A DNA stretch of 64,000 nucleotides from Paracidovorax wautersii (GCF_900113035.1 NZ_FONX01000002.1:62001-126000); one strand, 5' to 3'. Positions 9,461 through 18,879 are shown, counted from the first letter of the stretch. Numbers and translations: made by a program. The notes: a model not told the origin generated them from the sequence alone.

Positions 9461-10487
9461 AAAGGCCCTTGGCCTTGAGCTGTGCGTCCAGGCGCGGGAA
9501 AACGCGGCGCGCGTTGCCTTCGAAGACCTGGTAGCGCTCTTCGTCGCTCAGGTTGGCGGTGGCGCTCACGTAGCGCTTGGTGTCGTCGTAGTAGTGGCCG
9601 GTCTGCGGGTCGATGCCGCGCACGGCGCCGATCATTTCGCTGGCGAAGAGGATGTTCTTGACCGGGATCACCTTGGTCAGCAGGTCGATGCCGGGCTGGT
9701 GATAGACGCAGGTGTCGAAGAAGATGTTGTTCAGCAGGTGGTCTTCGAGCAGCGGCTTCTTCATCTCCTGCGCCAGGCCCCGGAAGCGGCCCCAGTGGTA
9801 GGGCACCGCGCCGCCGCCGTGCGGAATGACGAACTTCAGCGTGGGGAAATCCTTGAACAGGTCGCCCTGGATGCACTGCATCACGGCCGTGGTGTCGGCG
9901 TTGAGGTAGTGCGCGCCGGTGGTGTGGAAGCACGCGTTGCAGCTGGTGCTCACGTGGATCATGGCCGGGATGTCGTACTCCACCATCTTCTCGTAGATGG
10001 GGTACCAGTGGCGGTCGGTGAGGGGCGGGCTCGTCCAGTGGCCGCCGCTCGGGTCCGGGTTCAGGTTGATGCCCACGTTGCCGTACTGCTCCACGCACTT
10101 GACCAGTTCGGGGATGCAGGTCTTGGGATCGACGCCGGGCGACTGCGGCAGCATCGCGGCTGGCACGAAGTGGTCGGGAAAGAGCTGCGAGACGCGATAG
10201 CAGAGCTCGTTGCAGATGGCGGCCCAGGTGCTGGAGACCTCGAAGTCGCCGATGTGGTGGGCCATGAAGCTCGCGCGCGGGCTGAAGATGGTCAGGTCGC
10301 TGCCGCGTTCCTTCATCAGGCGCAGCTGGTTGCTCTCGATGGACTCGCGCAGCTCGTCATCGCTGATCTTCAGGTCGGACGGATTGGGCTTGGCCGACGG
10401 GTCCTTGATGCCCGCGATCTGGGCATTGCGCCAGTTCTCCAGCGCCTTGGGCGCGGTCGTGTAGTGGCCGTGGCAGTCGATGATCAT
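9459..10487 (-). CDS. ligJ: 4-oxalomesaconate hydratase (LigJ/PmdE)
   Basis: A 342-residue amidohydrolase-fold enzyme that hydrates 4-oxalomesaconate to 4-carboxy-4-hydroxy-2-oxoadipate, the substrate of LigK. The metal-binding His6/His8 pair is in MIIDCHGHYT. Later hallmarks are MIHVSTSCNACFHTTGAHY and FVIPHGGGAVPYHWGRFRG, the latter typical of LigJ and related ACMSD-like enzymes. Its stop falls within a palindromic repeat. It is preceded by the ModA-like gene at the head of the operon. Confidence 0.93.
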   Translation of the reverse strand: MIIDCHGHYTTAPKALENWRNAQIAGIKDPSAKPNPSDLKISDDELRESIESNQLRLMKERGSDLTIFSPRASFMAHHIGDFEVSSTWAAICNELCYRVSQLFPDHFVPAAMLPQSPGVDPKTCIPELVKCVEQYGNVGINLNPDPSGGHWTSPPLTDRHWYPIYEKMVEYDIPAMIHVSTSCNACFHTTGAHYLNADTTAVMQCIQGDLFKDFPTLKFVIPHGGGAVPYHWGRFRGLAQEMKKPLLEDHLLNNIFFDTCVYHQPGIDLLTKVIPVKNILFASEMIGAVRGIDPQTGHYYDDTKRYVSATANLSDEERYQVFEGNARRVFPRLDAQLKAKGL

Positions 10488-10556
10488 GATGCGGAAAGCT
10501 CCGTGGGAATGATGGAAAAGAGGGAAAGAAGAAAGGGGGAGGGGCCGGCCGGCGGA

Positions 10557-11252
10557 TCAGGCCGGCTCCATGCCCTGGCGGCGCTTGGCCTCGGCCGTGG
10601 CGGGCGAGGCCATGAAGGCCAGCAGCTCGCGCGCGGCAGATTCCTGCGCGGCGCCAGCCACCACGGCGGCGCTGAAGACGGTGGTGATCTGCACCGCATC
10701 GGGCAGCGGGCCGATCACGGCGATGCCTTCGACATGCAGCATTTCGCTCAGCTGCTGGAAGCCCAGCGCCACCTCGCCGCGCGCCACCAGCGCGCCCACG
10801 GGCGTGCCGGCCGGCGCCTGCACGGTGCGGTCCTTGACTGTTTCGGCGATGCCCCAGCGCTCGAACAGCTGCTGCAGCGCCACGCCGCTCGGGCCGGTCG
10901 AATAGCCGATGGTGGGCGCGGCCAGCACCGCATCGCGCAGCTGGGCTTCGGTGCCGATGGCGGGCTGCGGCGCGCCGGCGGGCACGGCCACCGCCACGCC
11001 CGAGCGCACCAGCGGCGTCACGCTGCCGGGCACGATGCGGCCGGCGGCCTCCAGCTTGGCGATGGCGTCTGAGGCCAGCACCACCACGTCGAAGGGCTCG
11101 CCGCCTTCGCGCACGCGCCGGGCGGCATCCACCCCGCCCACCGATTCGATGGCGGCCTCGCCGCCCGACTGCTGCTGCCATGCGGCGACCAGCTCGGCCA
11201 GCAGGGCCCGGGTGGCCATGGACGAAATACCGCGAACCTGGGGCGTGGACAT
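10557..11252 (-). CDS. Cytoplasmic ModA-like (SBP_bac_11) protein in the pmdU position
   Basis: A 231-residue protein with the fold signature of molybdate-type periplasmic binding proteins: a start like ISSMATRALLAELVAAW, then FDVVVLASDAIAKLEAAGRI, VRSGVAVAVPAGAPQP, IGYSTGPSGVALQQLFERWG and VALGFQQLSEML. It lacks any signal peptide, so it should act in the cytosol. It is the first gene of the operon and faces the LysR regulator. Gene order matches the Comamonas pmdU-E-F-D-A-B-C arrangement, in which pmdU is reported to help convert 4-oxalomesaconate tautomers. No PrpF-type (LigU) tautomerase is in the window. The equation with PmdU rests on position, not on a sequence comparison. Confidence 0.7.
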   Translation of the reverse strand: MSTPQVRGISSMATRALLAELVAAWQQQSGGEAAIESVGGVDAARRVREGGEPFDVVVLASDAIAKLEAAGRIVPGSVTPLVRSGVAVAVPAGAPQPAIGTEAQLRDAVLAAPTIGYSTGPSGVALQQLFERWGIAETVKDRTVQAPAGTPVGALVARGEVALGFQQLSEMLHVEGIAVIGPLPDAVQITTVFSAAVVAGAAQESAARELLAFMASPATAEAKRRQGMEPA

Positions 11253-11428
11253 GGTGATGCGTGTCTCCGAACGGGGGTTTTTATGGAACCGGGGCAGTGC
11301 AGGGCGCCTGGGCCAGGGTCCTATCCTGTGGACAACCCTCCCCGGAAATGCAGGCGTGGGGCATTCTTGCGCGCCCGCCCGCCGCTGCCCACCGGGCTGG
11401 CCCGCTATCAGCTAGAGCAAATCGGCAT

Positions 11429-11448
11429 AACATGGCACCAGCTATGTT
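11429..11448. promoter_or_regulatory. Candidate LysR operator
   Basis: A dyad AACATnGCnnnnGCnATGTT in the 254-base gap between the divergent operon head (11252) and the LysR gene (11507). LysR regulators normally bind such dyads upstream of a divergent target. No other comparable dyad is seen in the gap. The binding assignment is inference. Confidence 0.5.
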
Positions 11449-11506
11449 GTCGTGCGATGTGCAGCACGGCCCGTTTTGGGAGGCGCCCGCGGGGCGCAGG
11501 CATTCC

Positions 11507-12424
11507 GTGGATCTCAAGCAAATCGAATACTTCGTGCGCGTGGCCGAGCTGGGCAGCTTCACCCGCGCCGCGCTGGCGCTGGCGGTGGCCCAGCCCGCCC
11601 TGAGCCGCCAGATCCGCCTGCTGGAGGTGGAGCTGCGCCAGAACCTGCTGCTGCGCAACGGCCGGGGCGTGACGCTGACCGACGCCGGCCAGCTGATGCT
11701 GGAGCACGGCCGCGGCATCCTGCACCAGGTGGAGCGCGCCCGCGAAGACCTGGGCCGCGCACGCGGCGCGCTCACCGGGCGCGTGAGCATCGGCCTGCCG
11801 CCCAGCCTGGCGCGGCGGCTCACGGTGCCGCTCTCGCGCGCCTTCCGCCAGCGCCTGCCCGACGCGGCCCTGTCGATCAGCGAAGGCCTGTCGGTGCAGA
11901 TGCAGGAATGGCTGCAGACCGGCCGGCTGGACGTGGCGCTGCTCTACAACCCGCCCACCTCGCCCGAGCTGGCCGCCGAACACCTGATGGACGAGGAACT
12001 CTTCGCCATCGCCCCGCGCCCGGACACCCGCCCCGGCACGGGCAGCGGCGGCACTGAGTCGCCCATGCCCCTGGCGACTCTGGCCACGCACCCGCTGGTC
12101 GTACCCAGCCGGCCCAACGCCCTGCGCATGCTGCTGGAGCGGCGCATGGCCGACATCGGCTGCACGCCGCGCATCGCCATGGAGATCGACGGCGTCTCGG
12201 CCATCCTCGACCTGGTCTCCGAAGGCGTGGGCTATGCCGTGCTGCCCGGGCATGCGGTGCGCGCCTCGGCCCATCCGCAGCGCTACCTGCTGCACCCCAT
12301 CGACGCGCCGCGCGTGGTGGGGCAGGTGCATCTGGTCACCTCGGCGCGGCGGGCGGCCACGCTGGCGCAGCAGGCCACCATCGCGCTGATCCGCGAAATG
12401 GTGGCTGAGCCGCAGCCGGGCTGA
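11507..12424 (+). CDS. LysR-family regulator of the protocatechuate 4,5-cleavage operon (PmdR-like)
   Basis: A 305-residue LysR regulator. The winged helix-turn-helix covers residues 1-60 (MDLKQIEYFVRVAELGSFTR, then AVAQPALSRQIRLLEVEL). It is followed by the linker helix and a two-lobe effector domain, with a C-terminal motif SEGVGYAVLPGHAVR. I chose the GTG at 11507 because family members begin at the V/M-D-L-K-Q-I-E-Y-F residues; an in-frame ATG exists about 65 bases upstream. It is divergent from the operon head, the classical layout for a LysR activator, and in Comamonas the pmd operon is controlled by a LysR protein. The inducer here is unknown. Confidence 0.85.
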   Translation: MDLKQIEYFVRVAELGSFTRAALALAVAQPALSRQIRLLEVELRQNLLLRNGRGVTLTDAGQLMLEHGRGILHQVERAREDLGRARGALTGRVSIGLPPSLARRLTVPLSRAFRQRLPDAALSISEGLSVQMQEWLQTGRLDVALLYNPPTSPELAAEHLMDEELFAIAPRPDTRPGTGSGGTESPMPLATLATHPLVVPSRPNALRMLLERRMADIGCTPRIAMEIDGVSAILDLVSEGVGYAVLPGHAVRASAHPQRYLLHPIDAPRVVGQVHLVTSARRAATLAQQATIALIREMVAEPQPG

Positions 12425-12505
12425 GAACCCGTTCGCTCATCTTTCGATAGCGCAATGCGCAGGCCAGACAAGCGCTACAGCCCGAAAAAGCCTCAAAAAT
12501 TCACC

Positions 12506-13393
12506 TCACTGCTGCAGCCCCAGGAAGCGCGCCGGCGGCATGCCCACCGCGCGCCGCACCATGGCGCTGAAGGCGCTGGGGCTGGCGTAGCCCAGCTCGG
12601 CCGCGATCTGGTTGACGGGCTTGCGACCCGCGGCCAGCGCCACCGCCTGGGCCAGCAGCACCTGCTGGCGCCACTGCGTGAAGGTTGTGGATAACTCCTG
12701 CCGGAAAAGCCGCGCCACCGTGCGCGGGCTGGCCCCCGTGTCGCGCGCCCAGTCGGCCAGCGCCTCGTGGCGGGTCGGGTCGGCCAGCACCGCCTCGCAC
12801 AGATGGCGCAGGCGCTTGTCGCGCGGCAGCGGCACGCCCAGGCGCACGGCGCTGGCGCGGCGCAGTTCTTCGAGGATCAGCGCGCTCAGGTGGCGCTCGC
12901 GGCGCAGCGCCTCGGGCTTCAGGGGCGGGGCGTCGTCGTTCTCGGCGGGCATCTCGCAGACCAGGGCGCGCAGCAGCTCGGACATCTCCAGCACGCGGCA
13001 CTGGCGCCAGGGCGCCTCGTCGGCCCGCGCCACGCCGGGGCCGCAGCGGCCGCGCGGCTGGTGCAGGTAGAGCGTGCGCAGATCGGCGTCCTCCACCATG
13101 GTCACCGCATGCTCCACGCCGGGCGGAATCCACACCGCACGCGAAGGCGGCACGATGTAGGTGCCGCCTGCCACCGTCAGCCGGATCACGCCCTGAGTCG
13201 AGATCGCCACCTGCGCCCAGGGATGGCTGTGCGGCATCACCTGCGTGTCGGCGCTCAGCGCGCGCACCTTGGCCCGCACCGGCCGCGCCGCGCTCGGCAC
13301 GAAGAGGTGCGGCGTGAGCGAATCGACGTAGGACAGGGGCCGCGCGCGCGGCCGGGCGGCGGGCGGGCGCAACAGCAGGGCGGTGTTTGGCAT
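12506..13393 (-). CDS. AraC-family regulator with cupin sensor domain
   Basis: A 295-residue regulator. The N-terminal cupin (residues 50-115: PHSHPWAQVAISTQGVIRLT, WIPPGVEHAV) is followed by a C-terminal double helix-turn-helix (LADWARDTGASPRTVARLFR; VNQIAAELGYASPSAFSAMV). It is divergent from the MFS transporter gene with a 65-base gap, and in this family such a regulator usually controls the neighbouring exporter. A DnaA-box motif inside the second half forces the codons TTA TCC ACA. Confidence 0.9.
   Translation of the reverse strand: MPNTALLLRPPAARPRARPLSYVDSLTPHLFVPSAARPVRAKVRALSADTQVMPHSHPWAQVAISTQGVIRLTVAGGTYIVPPSRAVWIPPGVEHAVTMVEDADLRTLYLHQPRGRCGPGVARADEAPWRQCRVLEMSELLRALVCEMPAENDDAPPLKPEALRRERHLSALILEELRRASAVRLGVPLPRDKRLRHLCEAVLADPTRHEALADWARDTGASPRTVARLFRQELSTTFTQWRQQVLLAQAVALAAGRKPVNQIAAELGYASPSAFSAMVRRAVGMPPARFLGLQQ
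12686..12695 (-). promoter_or_regulatory. Dispersed DnaA box inside AraC gene
   Basis: TGTGGATAAC on the given strand. The gene reads GAG TTA TCC ACA ACC (E-L-S-T-T); TTA is an exceptional leucine codon in DNA this GC-rich. Confidence 0.65.
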
Positions 13394-13458
13394 TTTCTCG
13401 ACAGAGTTTGGCCGTCTATCGTAATTCGGACGCGAGGCCCCTGCCTAAGATCGCCGCC

Positions 13459-14736
13459 ATGACCTCGATCAACCCACCCACCGCCGCAGCGAGCGCCACG
13501 CTGCGCGAAGACGCGCGCACCATCGGCCTCATCGGCCTGGCGCACGGCTCCTCGCACTTCTTCCACCTGCTGCTGCCGCCGCTCTTTCCCTTCCTCATCA
13601 AGGAATTCGGCTTCAGCTATTCCGAGCTGGGCCTGCTGGTGTCGGTGTTCTTCGTCATCTCCGGCGTGGGCCAGGCGCTCTCGGGCTTCATCGTGGACCG
13701 GGTGGGCGCGCGGCCGGTGATGTTCTTCGCACTCTCGTGCTTCACGGCGGCCGGGGTGGTGGCCAGCCTCGCCACCGGCTACTTCGGCCTGATGGCCGCC
13801 GCCGCGCTGGCGGGCCTGGGCAACGCGCCCTTCCATCCGGTGGACTTCACCATCCTCAACAAGCGCGTCTCGGCCCAGCGGCTGGGGCACGGGTTTTCGG
13901 TGCACGGCATCTCGGGCAACCTGGGCTGGGCGACGGCGCCCATCTTCATGGCCGGCATCACCGCCGCCACCGGCTCCTGGCGCACGGCGTGCCTGTGCGG
14001 CGGCGTGCTCGCGGCCCTGGTGCTCACGGTGATGGTCATCAACCGCGACGCGCTGGACGACCGGCGCGGCACCGCCGGTGCGCAGGCCGGCGCCAAGCCC
14101 GTGCCCGGCGCCACGGCCGAGCACCCGATGGCCTTCCTCAAGCTGCCCTCGGTGTGGCTGTGCTTCTCGTTCTTCTTCTGGACCACCTGCTCGCTCAGCG
14201 TGATCCAGAGCTTCGCCAGCCCCACGCTGCAGAAGATGTACGGCCTGCCGCTGTCCGTCACCTCCCTGGTCGTCACCGGCTACATGCTGTGCGGCGCCGC
14301 CGGCATGGTGGTGGGCGGCTTCCTGGCCGGCCGCGTGGCGCGGCTGGAACGCACCATCACCGTCTGCATGCTGACCACCGCCGCCATGCTGGTCGTGGCC
14401 GGCACCGGCTGGCTGCCGGGCATGGGCACGATGGTGCTGGTGGCGCTGGCCGGCGTGGGCACGGGCCTGGCGGGCCCCTCGCGCGACATGCTCATCAAGC
14501 GCGCCGCGCCTCCCGGCGCCACCGGCCGCGTCTACGGCACGGTGTATTCGGGGCTGGACCTGGGCTTTTGCACCGCCGCCCCGGTATTCGGCGCCATGCT
14601 CGATGCAGGCATGACTTCGGGCATCTTCTACGGCTCGGCCGCCGCACTGGTGCTGGGCGTGGCCTCTGCCGGCGTCGTGGGAGTGGGCGTGGCGGCCCGG
14701 GCGGCGCAGCAGCGCGCTGCGGCGGCCACGGCCTGA
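13459..14736 (+). CDS. MFS transporter, fosmidomycin-resistance (Fsr)-like
   Basis: A 425-residue inner-membrane protein with about 12 hydrophobic segments, of the major facilitator superfamily. The first segments (GLAHGSSHFFHLLLPPLFPF, then GVGQALSGFIVDRVGARPVM with the loop-2 D-R-x-G-x-R signature) and the GNAPFHPVDFTILNKRV loop are typical of the Fsr-like drug-efflux group. The ATG at 13459 is chosen over an upstream frame that overlaps the divergent regulator. It probably exports a small toxic compound under control of the neighbouring AraC protein; the substrate is not identifiable. Confidence 0.88.
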   Translation: MTSINPPTAAASATLREDARTIGLIGLAHGSSHFFHLLLPPLFPFLIKEFGFSYSELGLLVSVFFVISGVGQALSGFIVDRVGARPVMFFALSCFTAAGVVASLATGYFGLMAAAALAGLGNAPFHPVDFTILNKRVSAQRLGHGFSVHGISGNLGWATAPIFMAGITAATGSWRTACLCGGVLAALVLTVMVINRDALDDRRGTAGAQAGAKPVPGATAEHPMAFLKLPSVWLCFSFFFWTTCSLSVIQSFASPTLQKMYGLPLSVTSLVVTGYMLCGAAGMVVGGFLAGRVARLERTITVCMLTTAAMLVVAGTGWLPGMGTMVLVALAGVGTGLAGPSRDMLIKRAAPPGATGRVYGTVYSGLDLGFCTAAPVFGAMLDAGMTSGIFYGSAAALVLGVASAGVVGVGVAARAAQQRAAAATA

Positions 14737-14810
14737 CAGCCTGTCGACGTTCCCTCGGGGGATCGTCAACCGCCTGCGGGCCGCGCCCGCTGGCTTCCTT
14801 CTTCTGGCAC

Positions 14811-16484
14811 TCACACCCCGGTGGCGACAGCTGTTGCCTCGGCGCCCAGCAGCACATCCACCACGTCGTCCGCGAAGGCATAGCGCCGCTCGCCGATCCA
14901 CACGGCATCGGCATGCTCCGGATCGGGCCGGGCCGGCGGCAGGCCGTGATCGCGCAGGGCAAGCGCGCAGCCGGCCCAGTCGCCTCCGGCCACCGGCGCA
15001 TTGAGCGACGCCCACGACAGGCTGCCGCAGACGTTGTCGCCGAAGCCGTGCAGCGTCCGCCAGTCGGCGCCACGCTCCAGCAGCCAGCGTGCGAGGCCCG
15101 CGTCGCCGCGGAACACCGCGTGGTTGAGCGCGGTGGCATCGATATCGCCACCCCGCACCTCCAGCGGCCAGCCGCAGGCCACCATCGCCCGGACCGCCTC
15201 GCCGCAACCCTGCGCCGCCAGCTCGGGCAGCATCCGCAGCCGTGCCGCGTCCAGCCGGCCGATCACGTCCGGATGGGCGGCCTGGACCGCGCGCGCGGCT
15301 TCGGCATCGCCCCGCGCGCAGGCGGCCACGAAGGCGTCATCCGCCGCGAGGGGCGCAGGCGTCGCGCCGGCCTGCTCCAGCAGCCGCGCCAGGTCCGGTC
15401 GGCCGAAACGCAGTGCAAGCGCAAGGGCCGGCACACCGTCCGGCGTGCAGGCTTCGGCCCGGGCGCCCGCCTTCAGCAAGGCCTGTACGTGCGGGACCGG
15501 GCACCGGCGGCGAATGGCCCAGAGCAGCGGAGAACCCCACTCGGCGGTGGGGGGCCCCAGCGGCGGCTCGTTCGCATCGCCCCCGTGGGCAAGCAGCAAT
15601 TGAAGGGGCTCCGGGTCCTCCAGGTCCAGCGCTCGGTAGATCGCGTTGGAGCCGGCGATGCGGGCACCCGCCTCCAGCAGCAGCCGGGCGCATGCCGGCG
15701 CTTCCAGCGCGTGGTAGAGCGATTCGCCGTCGTCGGGGTCCGCGCCAGCCGCCAGCAGCAGGCCGGTCAGCTCAGGATCGTGCGCCTTGCCGGCCGCGCC
15801 GTACAGCGCCGACAGCCGCTCGGTCGCCGAGGGCGCCTGCAGCGAGGCCGGAGGCCAGCGGCTGCCGATGGACTGGCCGGCCGCCGCGCCCGCAGACAGC
15901 AGCCAGCGCGCGCAATCCTGCAGCCGCTCGCGGAAGCCCGGCAGGCGGGCCAGCCCCGAATGGGTCACGGCCACCAGCGGCGGCAGCTGCAGCGGCCCAC
16001 CGGCCCGATGGACCCAGCCCGGGTCGCGCTCCGTGGCGTGCCGGAGTACCTGCACATCGCCCACGGCGCAGGCCAGGTAGGGGTCGCCGCCGCGCAGCTG
16101 GGGGTCGTCCTCCAGCATCCGCGCCGCCACGGCCGGCCGGCTGCCGCTGTGGCCGCCCACGACATCGCCGGCATAGACCAGCCGCAGCCACTGATGCAGC
16201 GCCTCGCCGGGCACATCGGCCCGCGCGCGGCGGGCCTGCACGAAAAGCTGCAGATCGGCCCAGGACGGGAGTCCGTATTCGCGGGCGATGCACGATTGCG
16301 TGTCGTGCAGGCGAAAGTCTGCCGCCGCCAGAGCCGCAAGGCTCTGCCCACGCGCGGCGGGCAGGGATGCGCCCAGCCGCTGGAGTGCGGCCGGTTCGCC
16401 GAGACGGACCTGCGCGAGCAGTTCCTTGGCTTGTTTCTTCAGGTAGCCGATATCCGGCCGGGGGGGAATGCGCTTCATGGACAC
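14811..16484 (-). CDS. Ankyrin-repeat protein
   Basis: A 557-residue soluble protein with no signal peptide. The first ~80 residues (IGYLKKQAKELLAQVRLGEP through LREYGLPSW-like text) resemble the short helical leader often fused to ankyrin proteins. Degenerate ankyrin units follow, for example ARLLLEAGARIAGSNAIYRAL, LQLLLAHGGDANEP, LLWAIRRRCPVPHVQALLKAGA and ARWLLERGADW. No enzymatic motif is seen. It probably makes protein-protein contacts, but no partner is suggested by the neighbours, which are unrelated (MFS exporter, ars operon). Confidence 0.85.
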   Translation of the reverse strand: MSMKRIPPRPDIGYLKKQAKELLAQVRLGEPAALQRLGASLPAARGQSLAALAAADFRLHDTQSCIAREYGLPSWADLQLFVQARRARADVPGEALHQWLRLVYAGDVVGGHSGSRPAVAARMLEDDPQLRGGDPYLACAVGDVQVLRHATERDPGWVHRAGGPLQLPPLVAVTHSGLARLPGFRERLQDCARWLLSAGAAAGQSIGSRWPPASLQAPSATERLSALYGAAGKAHDPELTGLLLAAGADPDDGESLYHALEAPACARLLLEAGARIAGSNAIYRALDLEDPEPLQLLLAHGGDANEPPLGPPTAEWGSPLLWAIRRRCPVPHVQALLKAGARAEACTPDGVPALALALRFGRPDLARLLEQAGATPAPLAADDAFVAACARGDAEAARAVQAAHPDVIGRLDAARLRMLPELAAQGCGEAVRAMVACGWPLEVRGGDIDATALNHAVFRGDAGLARWLLERGADWRTLHGFGDNVCGSLSWASLNAPVAGGDWAGCALALRDHGLPPARPDPEHADAVWIGERRYAFADDVVDVLLGAEATAVATGV

Positions 16485-16694
16485 CTCCGTGCTTCAGATG
16501 CCGAAGACCCGCAATGTCGGCTGCACAAAAGGCGTGGATGGCTGGCTGATGCTGAGCAAGTGGGTTCAACCCTTCCCGCGGGCCCGGGTGCGTCTTGTAC
16601 GCGGCCAGGATGATACGGGATGCCGAAGGCCCGGTGCTCGGGGGTGGGGCCGGGGCCTTGGCACCGCCGGCCCGGCGCTGCGCGTGGCGGGTGA

Positions 16695-17132
16695 TCAGCC
16701 ACCCGGCGCCACGCGCCGGCCCTGGGCATCGACCACCGGCTCGCCATCTTCCTTGGCGAAGGCGCCGCGCTGCGGCTGGGGCAGGATGTCCAGCACCAGC
16801 TCCGACGGCCGGCACAGCCGCGTGCCCAGCGGCGTGGCGACGATGGGGCGGTTGATGAGGATGGGGTGCTCCAGCATGCAGCCGATCAGCGCGTCGTCGC
16901 TCCACTTCGGATCGTCCAGGCCCAGTTCGTCGTAGGGCGTGCCCTTGCGGCGCATCACCTCGCGCACCGGCAGGCCCATGGCGGCGATCAGCGCCTGCAG
17001 CGTGGCGCGGTCGGGCGGCGTCTTCAGGTATTCGACGACGGTGGGCTCCTCGCCCGAATTGCGGATCAGCGCCAGCGTGTTGCGCGAGGTGCCGCAGGCC
17101 GGGTTGTGATAGATCGTGATGGAAGCGGTCAT
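16695..17132 (-). CDS. arsC: Arsenate reductase, glutaredoxin-linked type (ArsC)
   Basis: A 145-residue cytosolic enzyme that reduces arsenate to arsenite with glutathione/glutaredoxin. The nucleophile is Cys13 in HNPACGTSRNTL. The following Arg residues expected in ArsC are present in MRRKGTPY and in the segment LINRPIV. It is the last gene of the arsR-arsB-arsC operon. The ATG at 17132 follows a GA-rich stretch; long upstream extensions are spurious. The product arsenite is then extruded by ArsB. Confidence 0.93.
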   Translation of the reverse strand: MTASITIYHNPACGTSRNTLALIRNSGEEPTVVEYLKTPPDRATLQALIAAMGLPVREVMRRKGTPYDELGLDDPKWSDDALIGCMLEHPILINRPIVATPLGTRLCRPSELVLDILPQPQRGAFAKEDGEPVVDAQGRRVAPGG

Positions 17133-17170
17133 GGTGCGAAGCAGAGAAGAAGGATCGGGGTGGAACGGGT

Positions 17171-18457
17171 TCACGCGAAACCGAGGCGCAGCGCCAGCGC
17201 GGCCAGCGTCACGGCCAGCACCGGCAGCGTCAGCACCGCGCCCACGCGCAGGTAGTAGCCCCAGGTGATGGTCGTGCCCTTGCGGGCAAGCACGTGCAGC
17301 CACAGCAGGGTCGCCAGGCTGCCGATGGGCGTGATCTTCGGGCCCAGGTCGCAGCCGATGACGTTGGCATAGACCATGGCCTCCTTCACCAGCCCGGTGG
17401 CGGAGGACTGGTCGATGGAGAGCGCGCCCACCAGCACCGTGGGCATGTTGTTCATCACCGACGAGAGCGCCGCCGCGAGAAAGCCCGTGCCGAAGGCCGC
17501 GCCCCAGACGCCGCCGCGCGCGAAGCCGTCGAGCACGCCGGCCAGGTACGAGGTGAGCCCCGCGTTGCGCAGGCCATAGACCACCAGGTACATGCCCAGC
17601 GAGAAGACCACGATCTGCCAGGGCGCGCCGCGCAGCACCCGGCCCACGCCGATGGCATGGCCGCGCCAGGCCACGGCCAGCAGCAGCGCCGCGCAGGCCG
17701 CGGCCACGGCGCTGATCGGCACGCCCAGCGGCTCCAGCGCGAAGCAGCCCAGCAGCAGCAGAGCCAGCACCACCCAGCCGGCGCGGAAGGTGGCCACATC
17801 GCGCACCGCCTCGGCCGGGGCCTTCAGCTGGCGCAGGTCGTAGGTCGCGGGCAGGTCGCGGCGGTAGAAGAGGTAGAGCACGGCCAGGCTGGCGGCGACG
17901 GAGGCGAGGTTCACCGGCACCATCACCGCCGCGTAGTCGCTGAAGCTCAGCTGGAAGAAATCCGCCGTGACGATGTTCACCAGGTTGGAAACCACCAGCG
18001 GCAGGCTGGCCGTGTCGGCGATGAAGCCCGCCGCCATCACGAAGGCCAGCGTCGCAGCGGGAGAAAAGCCCAGCGCCAGCAGCATGGACATGACGATGGG
18101 CGTGAGGATCAGCGCAGCGCCATCGTTGGCGAACAGCGCCGACACCGCGGCGCCCAGCAGCACCGTCAGGCCGAAGAGCCGCGCGCCACGGCCGCGGCCC
18201 CAGCGGGCCACGTGCAGCGCGGCCCATTCGAAGAAACCCGCTTCGTCCAGCAGCAGGCTGATGACGATCAGCGCCACGAAGGTCGCGGTCGCGTTCCAGA
18301 CGATGCCCCAGACCACCGGCACGTCGGCCAGGTGGACCACGCCCAGCGCCAGCGCGGCCAGCGCGCCGGCCGAGGCGCTCCAGCCGATGCCCAGGCCTCG
18401 GGGCTGCCAGATGACCAGAACCAGCGTGGCGACGAAGATGCAGATGGCGGCGATCAT
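17171..18457 (-). CDS. arsB: Arsenite efflux permease (ArsB)
   Basis: A 428-residue integral inner-membrane protein with about 12 transmembrane segments, of the ArsB/IT superfamily, exporting arsenite (and antimonite) by proton exchange. Typical signatures are [45 protein letters not shown] and the [23 protein letters not shown] motif, which is almost diagnostic. It lies 7 bases downstream of arsR and 38 bases upstream of arsC, giving one operon. No ArsA ATPase gene is present, so efflux should be driven by the membrane potential. Confidence 0.95.
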   Translation of the reverse strand: MIAAICIFVATLVLVIWQPRGLGIGWSASAGALAALALGVVHLADVPVVWGIVWNATATFVALIVISLLLDEAGFFEWAALHVARWGRGRGARLFGLTVLLGAAVSALFANDGAALILTPIVMSMLLALGFSPAATLAFVMAAGFIADTASLPLVVSNLVNIVTADFFQLSFSDYAAVMVPVNLASVAASLAVLYLFYRRDLPATYDLRQLKAPAEAVRDVATFRAGWVVLALLLLGCFALEPLGVPISAVAAACAALLLAVAWRGHAIGVGRVLRGAPWQIVVFSLGMYLVVYGLRNAGLTSYLAGVLDGFARGGVWGAAFGTGFLAAALSSVMNNMPTVLVGALSIDQSSATGLVKEAMVYANVIGCDLGPKITPIGSLATLLWLHVLARKGTTITWGYYLRVGAVLTLPVLAVTLAALALRLGFA

Positions 18458-18464
18458 GGGTGGA

Positions 18465-18830
18465 TCAGTCTTTGCGTGAAGAAGAAGGAGAGGAAGGGGA
18501 AGAAGGCGCGCAGGCGGCAGCGCCCGGCAGGCTGGCGCTGCACGGCGCGCCGGCGCAGCAGTTGTCGGTGAGAAAGCCCAGCAGGCTGCCCATGCGGTCG
18601 AAGCTGGCGCGGTAGATGAGGTTGCGGCTGGCGCGCTCCTGCGAGACCAGGCCCGCCTGGGCCAGCTCCTTCAAGTGGAACGACAGCGTGGCATTGGCCA
18701 GCCCCAGGGCTTCGCCGATCACGCCCGGCGTCAGCCCGTCCGGCCCGGCCACGACCAGGGCCCGGAAGATGCGCAGGCGCATGGGGTGGGAGAGGGCGCC
18801 CAGCGTGGCGGCGGCTTCGGTTTCATCCAT
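18465..18830 (-). CDS. arsR: ArsR/SmtB-family arsenic-responsive repressor
   Basis: A 121-residue winged-helix repressor. The recognition region is [21 protein letters not shown] (residues 42-62). The classical N-terminal C-x-C-x-x-C arsenic site of plasmid ArsR is absent. Instead Cys91, Cys92 and Cys97 (NCCAGAPC) near the C-terminus match the arrangement in the Acidithiobacillus ferrooxidans ArsR type, where three C-terminal cysteines bind As(III). A Ser/Pro tail follows. Head of the ars operon; candidate operators lie just upstream. Confidence 0.92.
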   Translation of the reverse strand: MDETEAAATLGALSHPMRLRIFRALVVAGPDGLTPGVIGEALGLANATLSFHLKELAQAGLVSQERASRNLIYRASFDRMGSLLGFLTDNCCAGAPCSASLPGAAACAPSSPSSPSSSRKD

Positions 18831-18840
18831 GCGGCCATAC

Positions 18841-18877
18841 TACGACATTAATACGACATTTCCAGTAATTTGGAAAT
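18841..18877 (-). promoter_or_regulatory. Candidate ars promoter/operator
   Basis: Just upstream of the arsR start (18830), TACGACATT occurs twice in tandem (18841-18849 and 18852-18860, 11-base period). The second copy runs into a perfect inverted repeat, ATTTCCA-N6-TGGAAAT (18858-18877). This AT-rich patch stands out from its surroundings. Dyads of this size are typical ArsR operators; which of the two motifs is used is not known. Confidence 0.6.
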
Positions 18878-18879
18878 GA

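Noticed and set aside
13387-13458. Upstream extension of the MFS transporter
   Set aside because: It overlaps the divergent AraC gene and lacks a hydrophobic start; the ATG at 13459 gives the family N-terminus.
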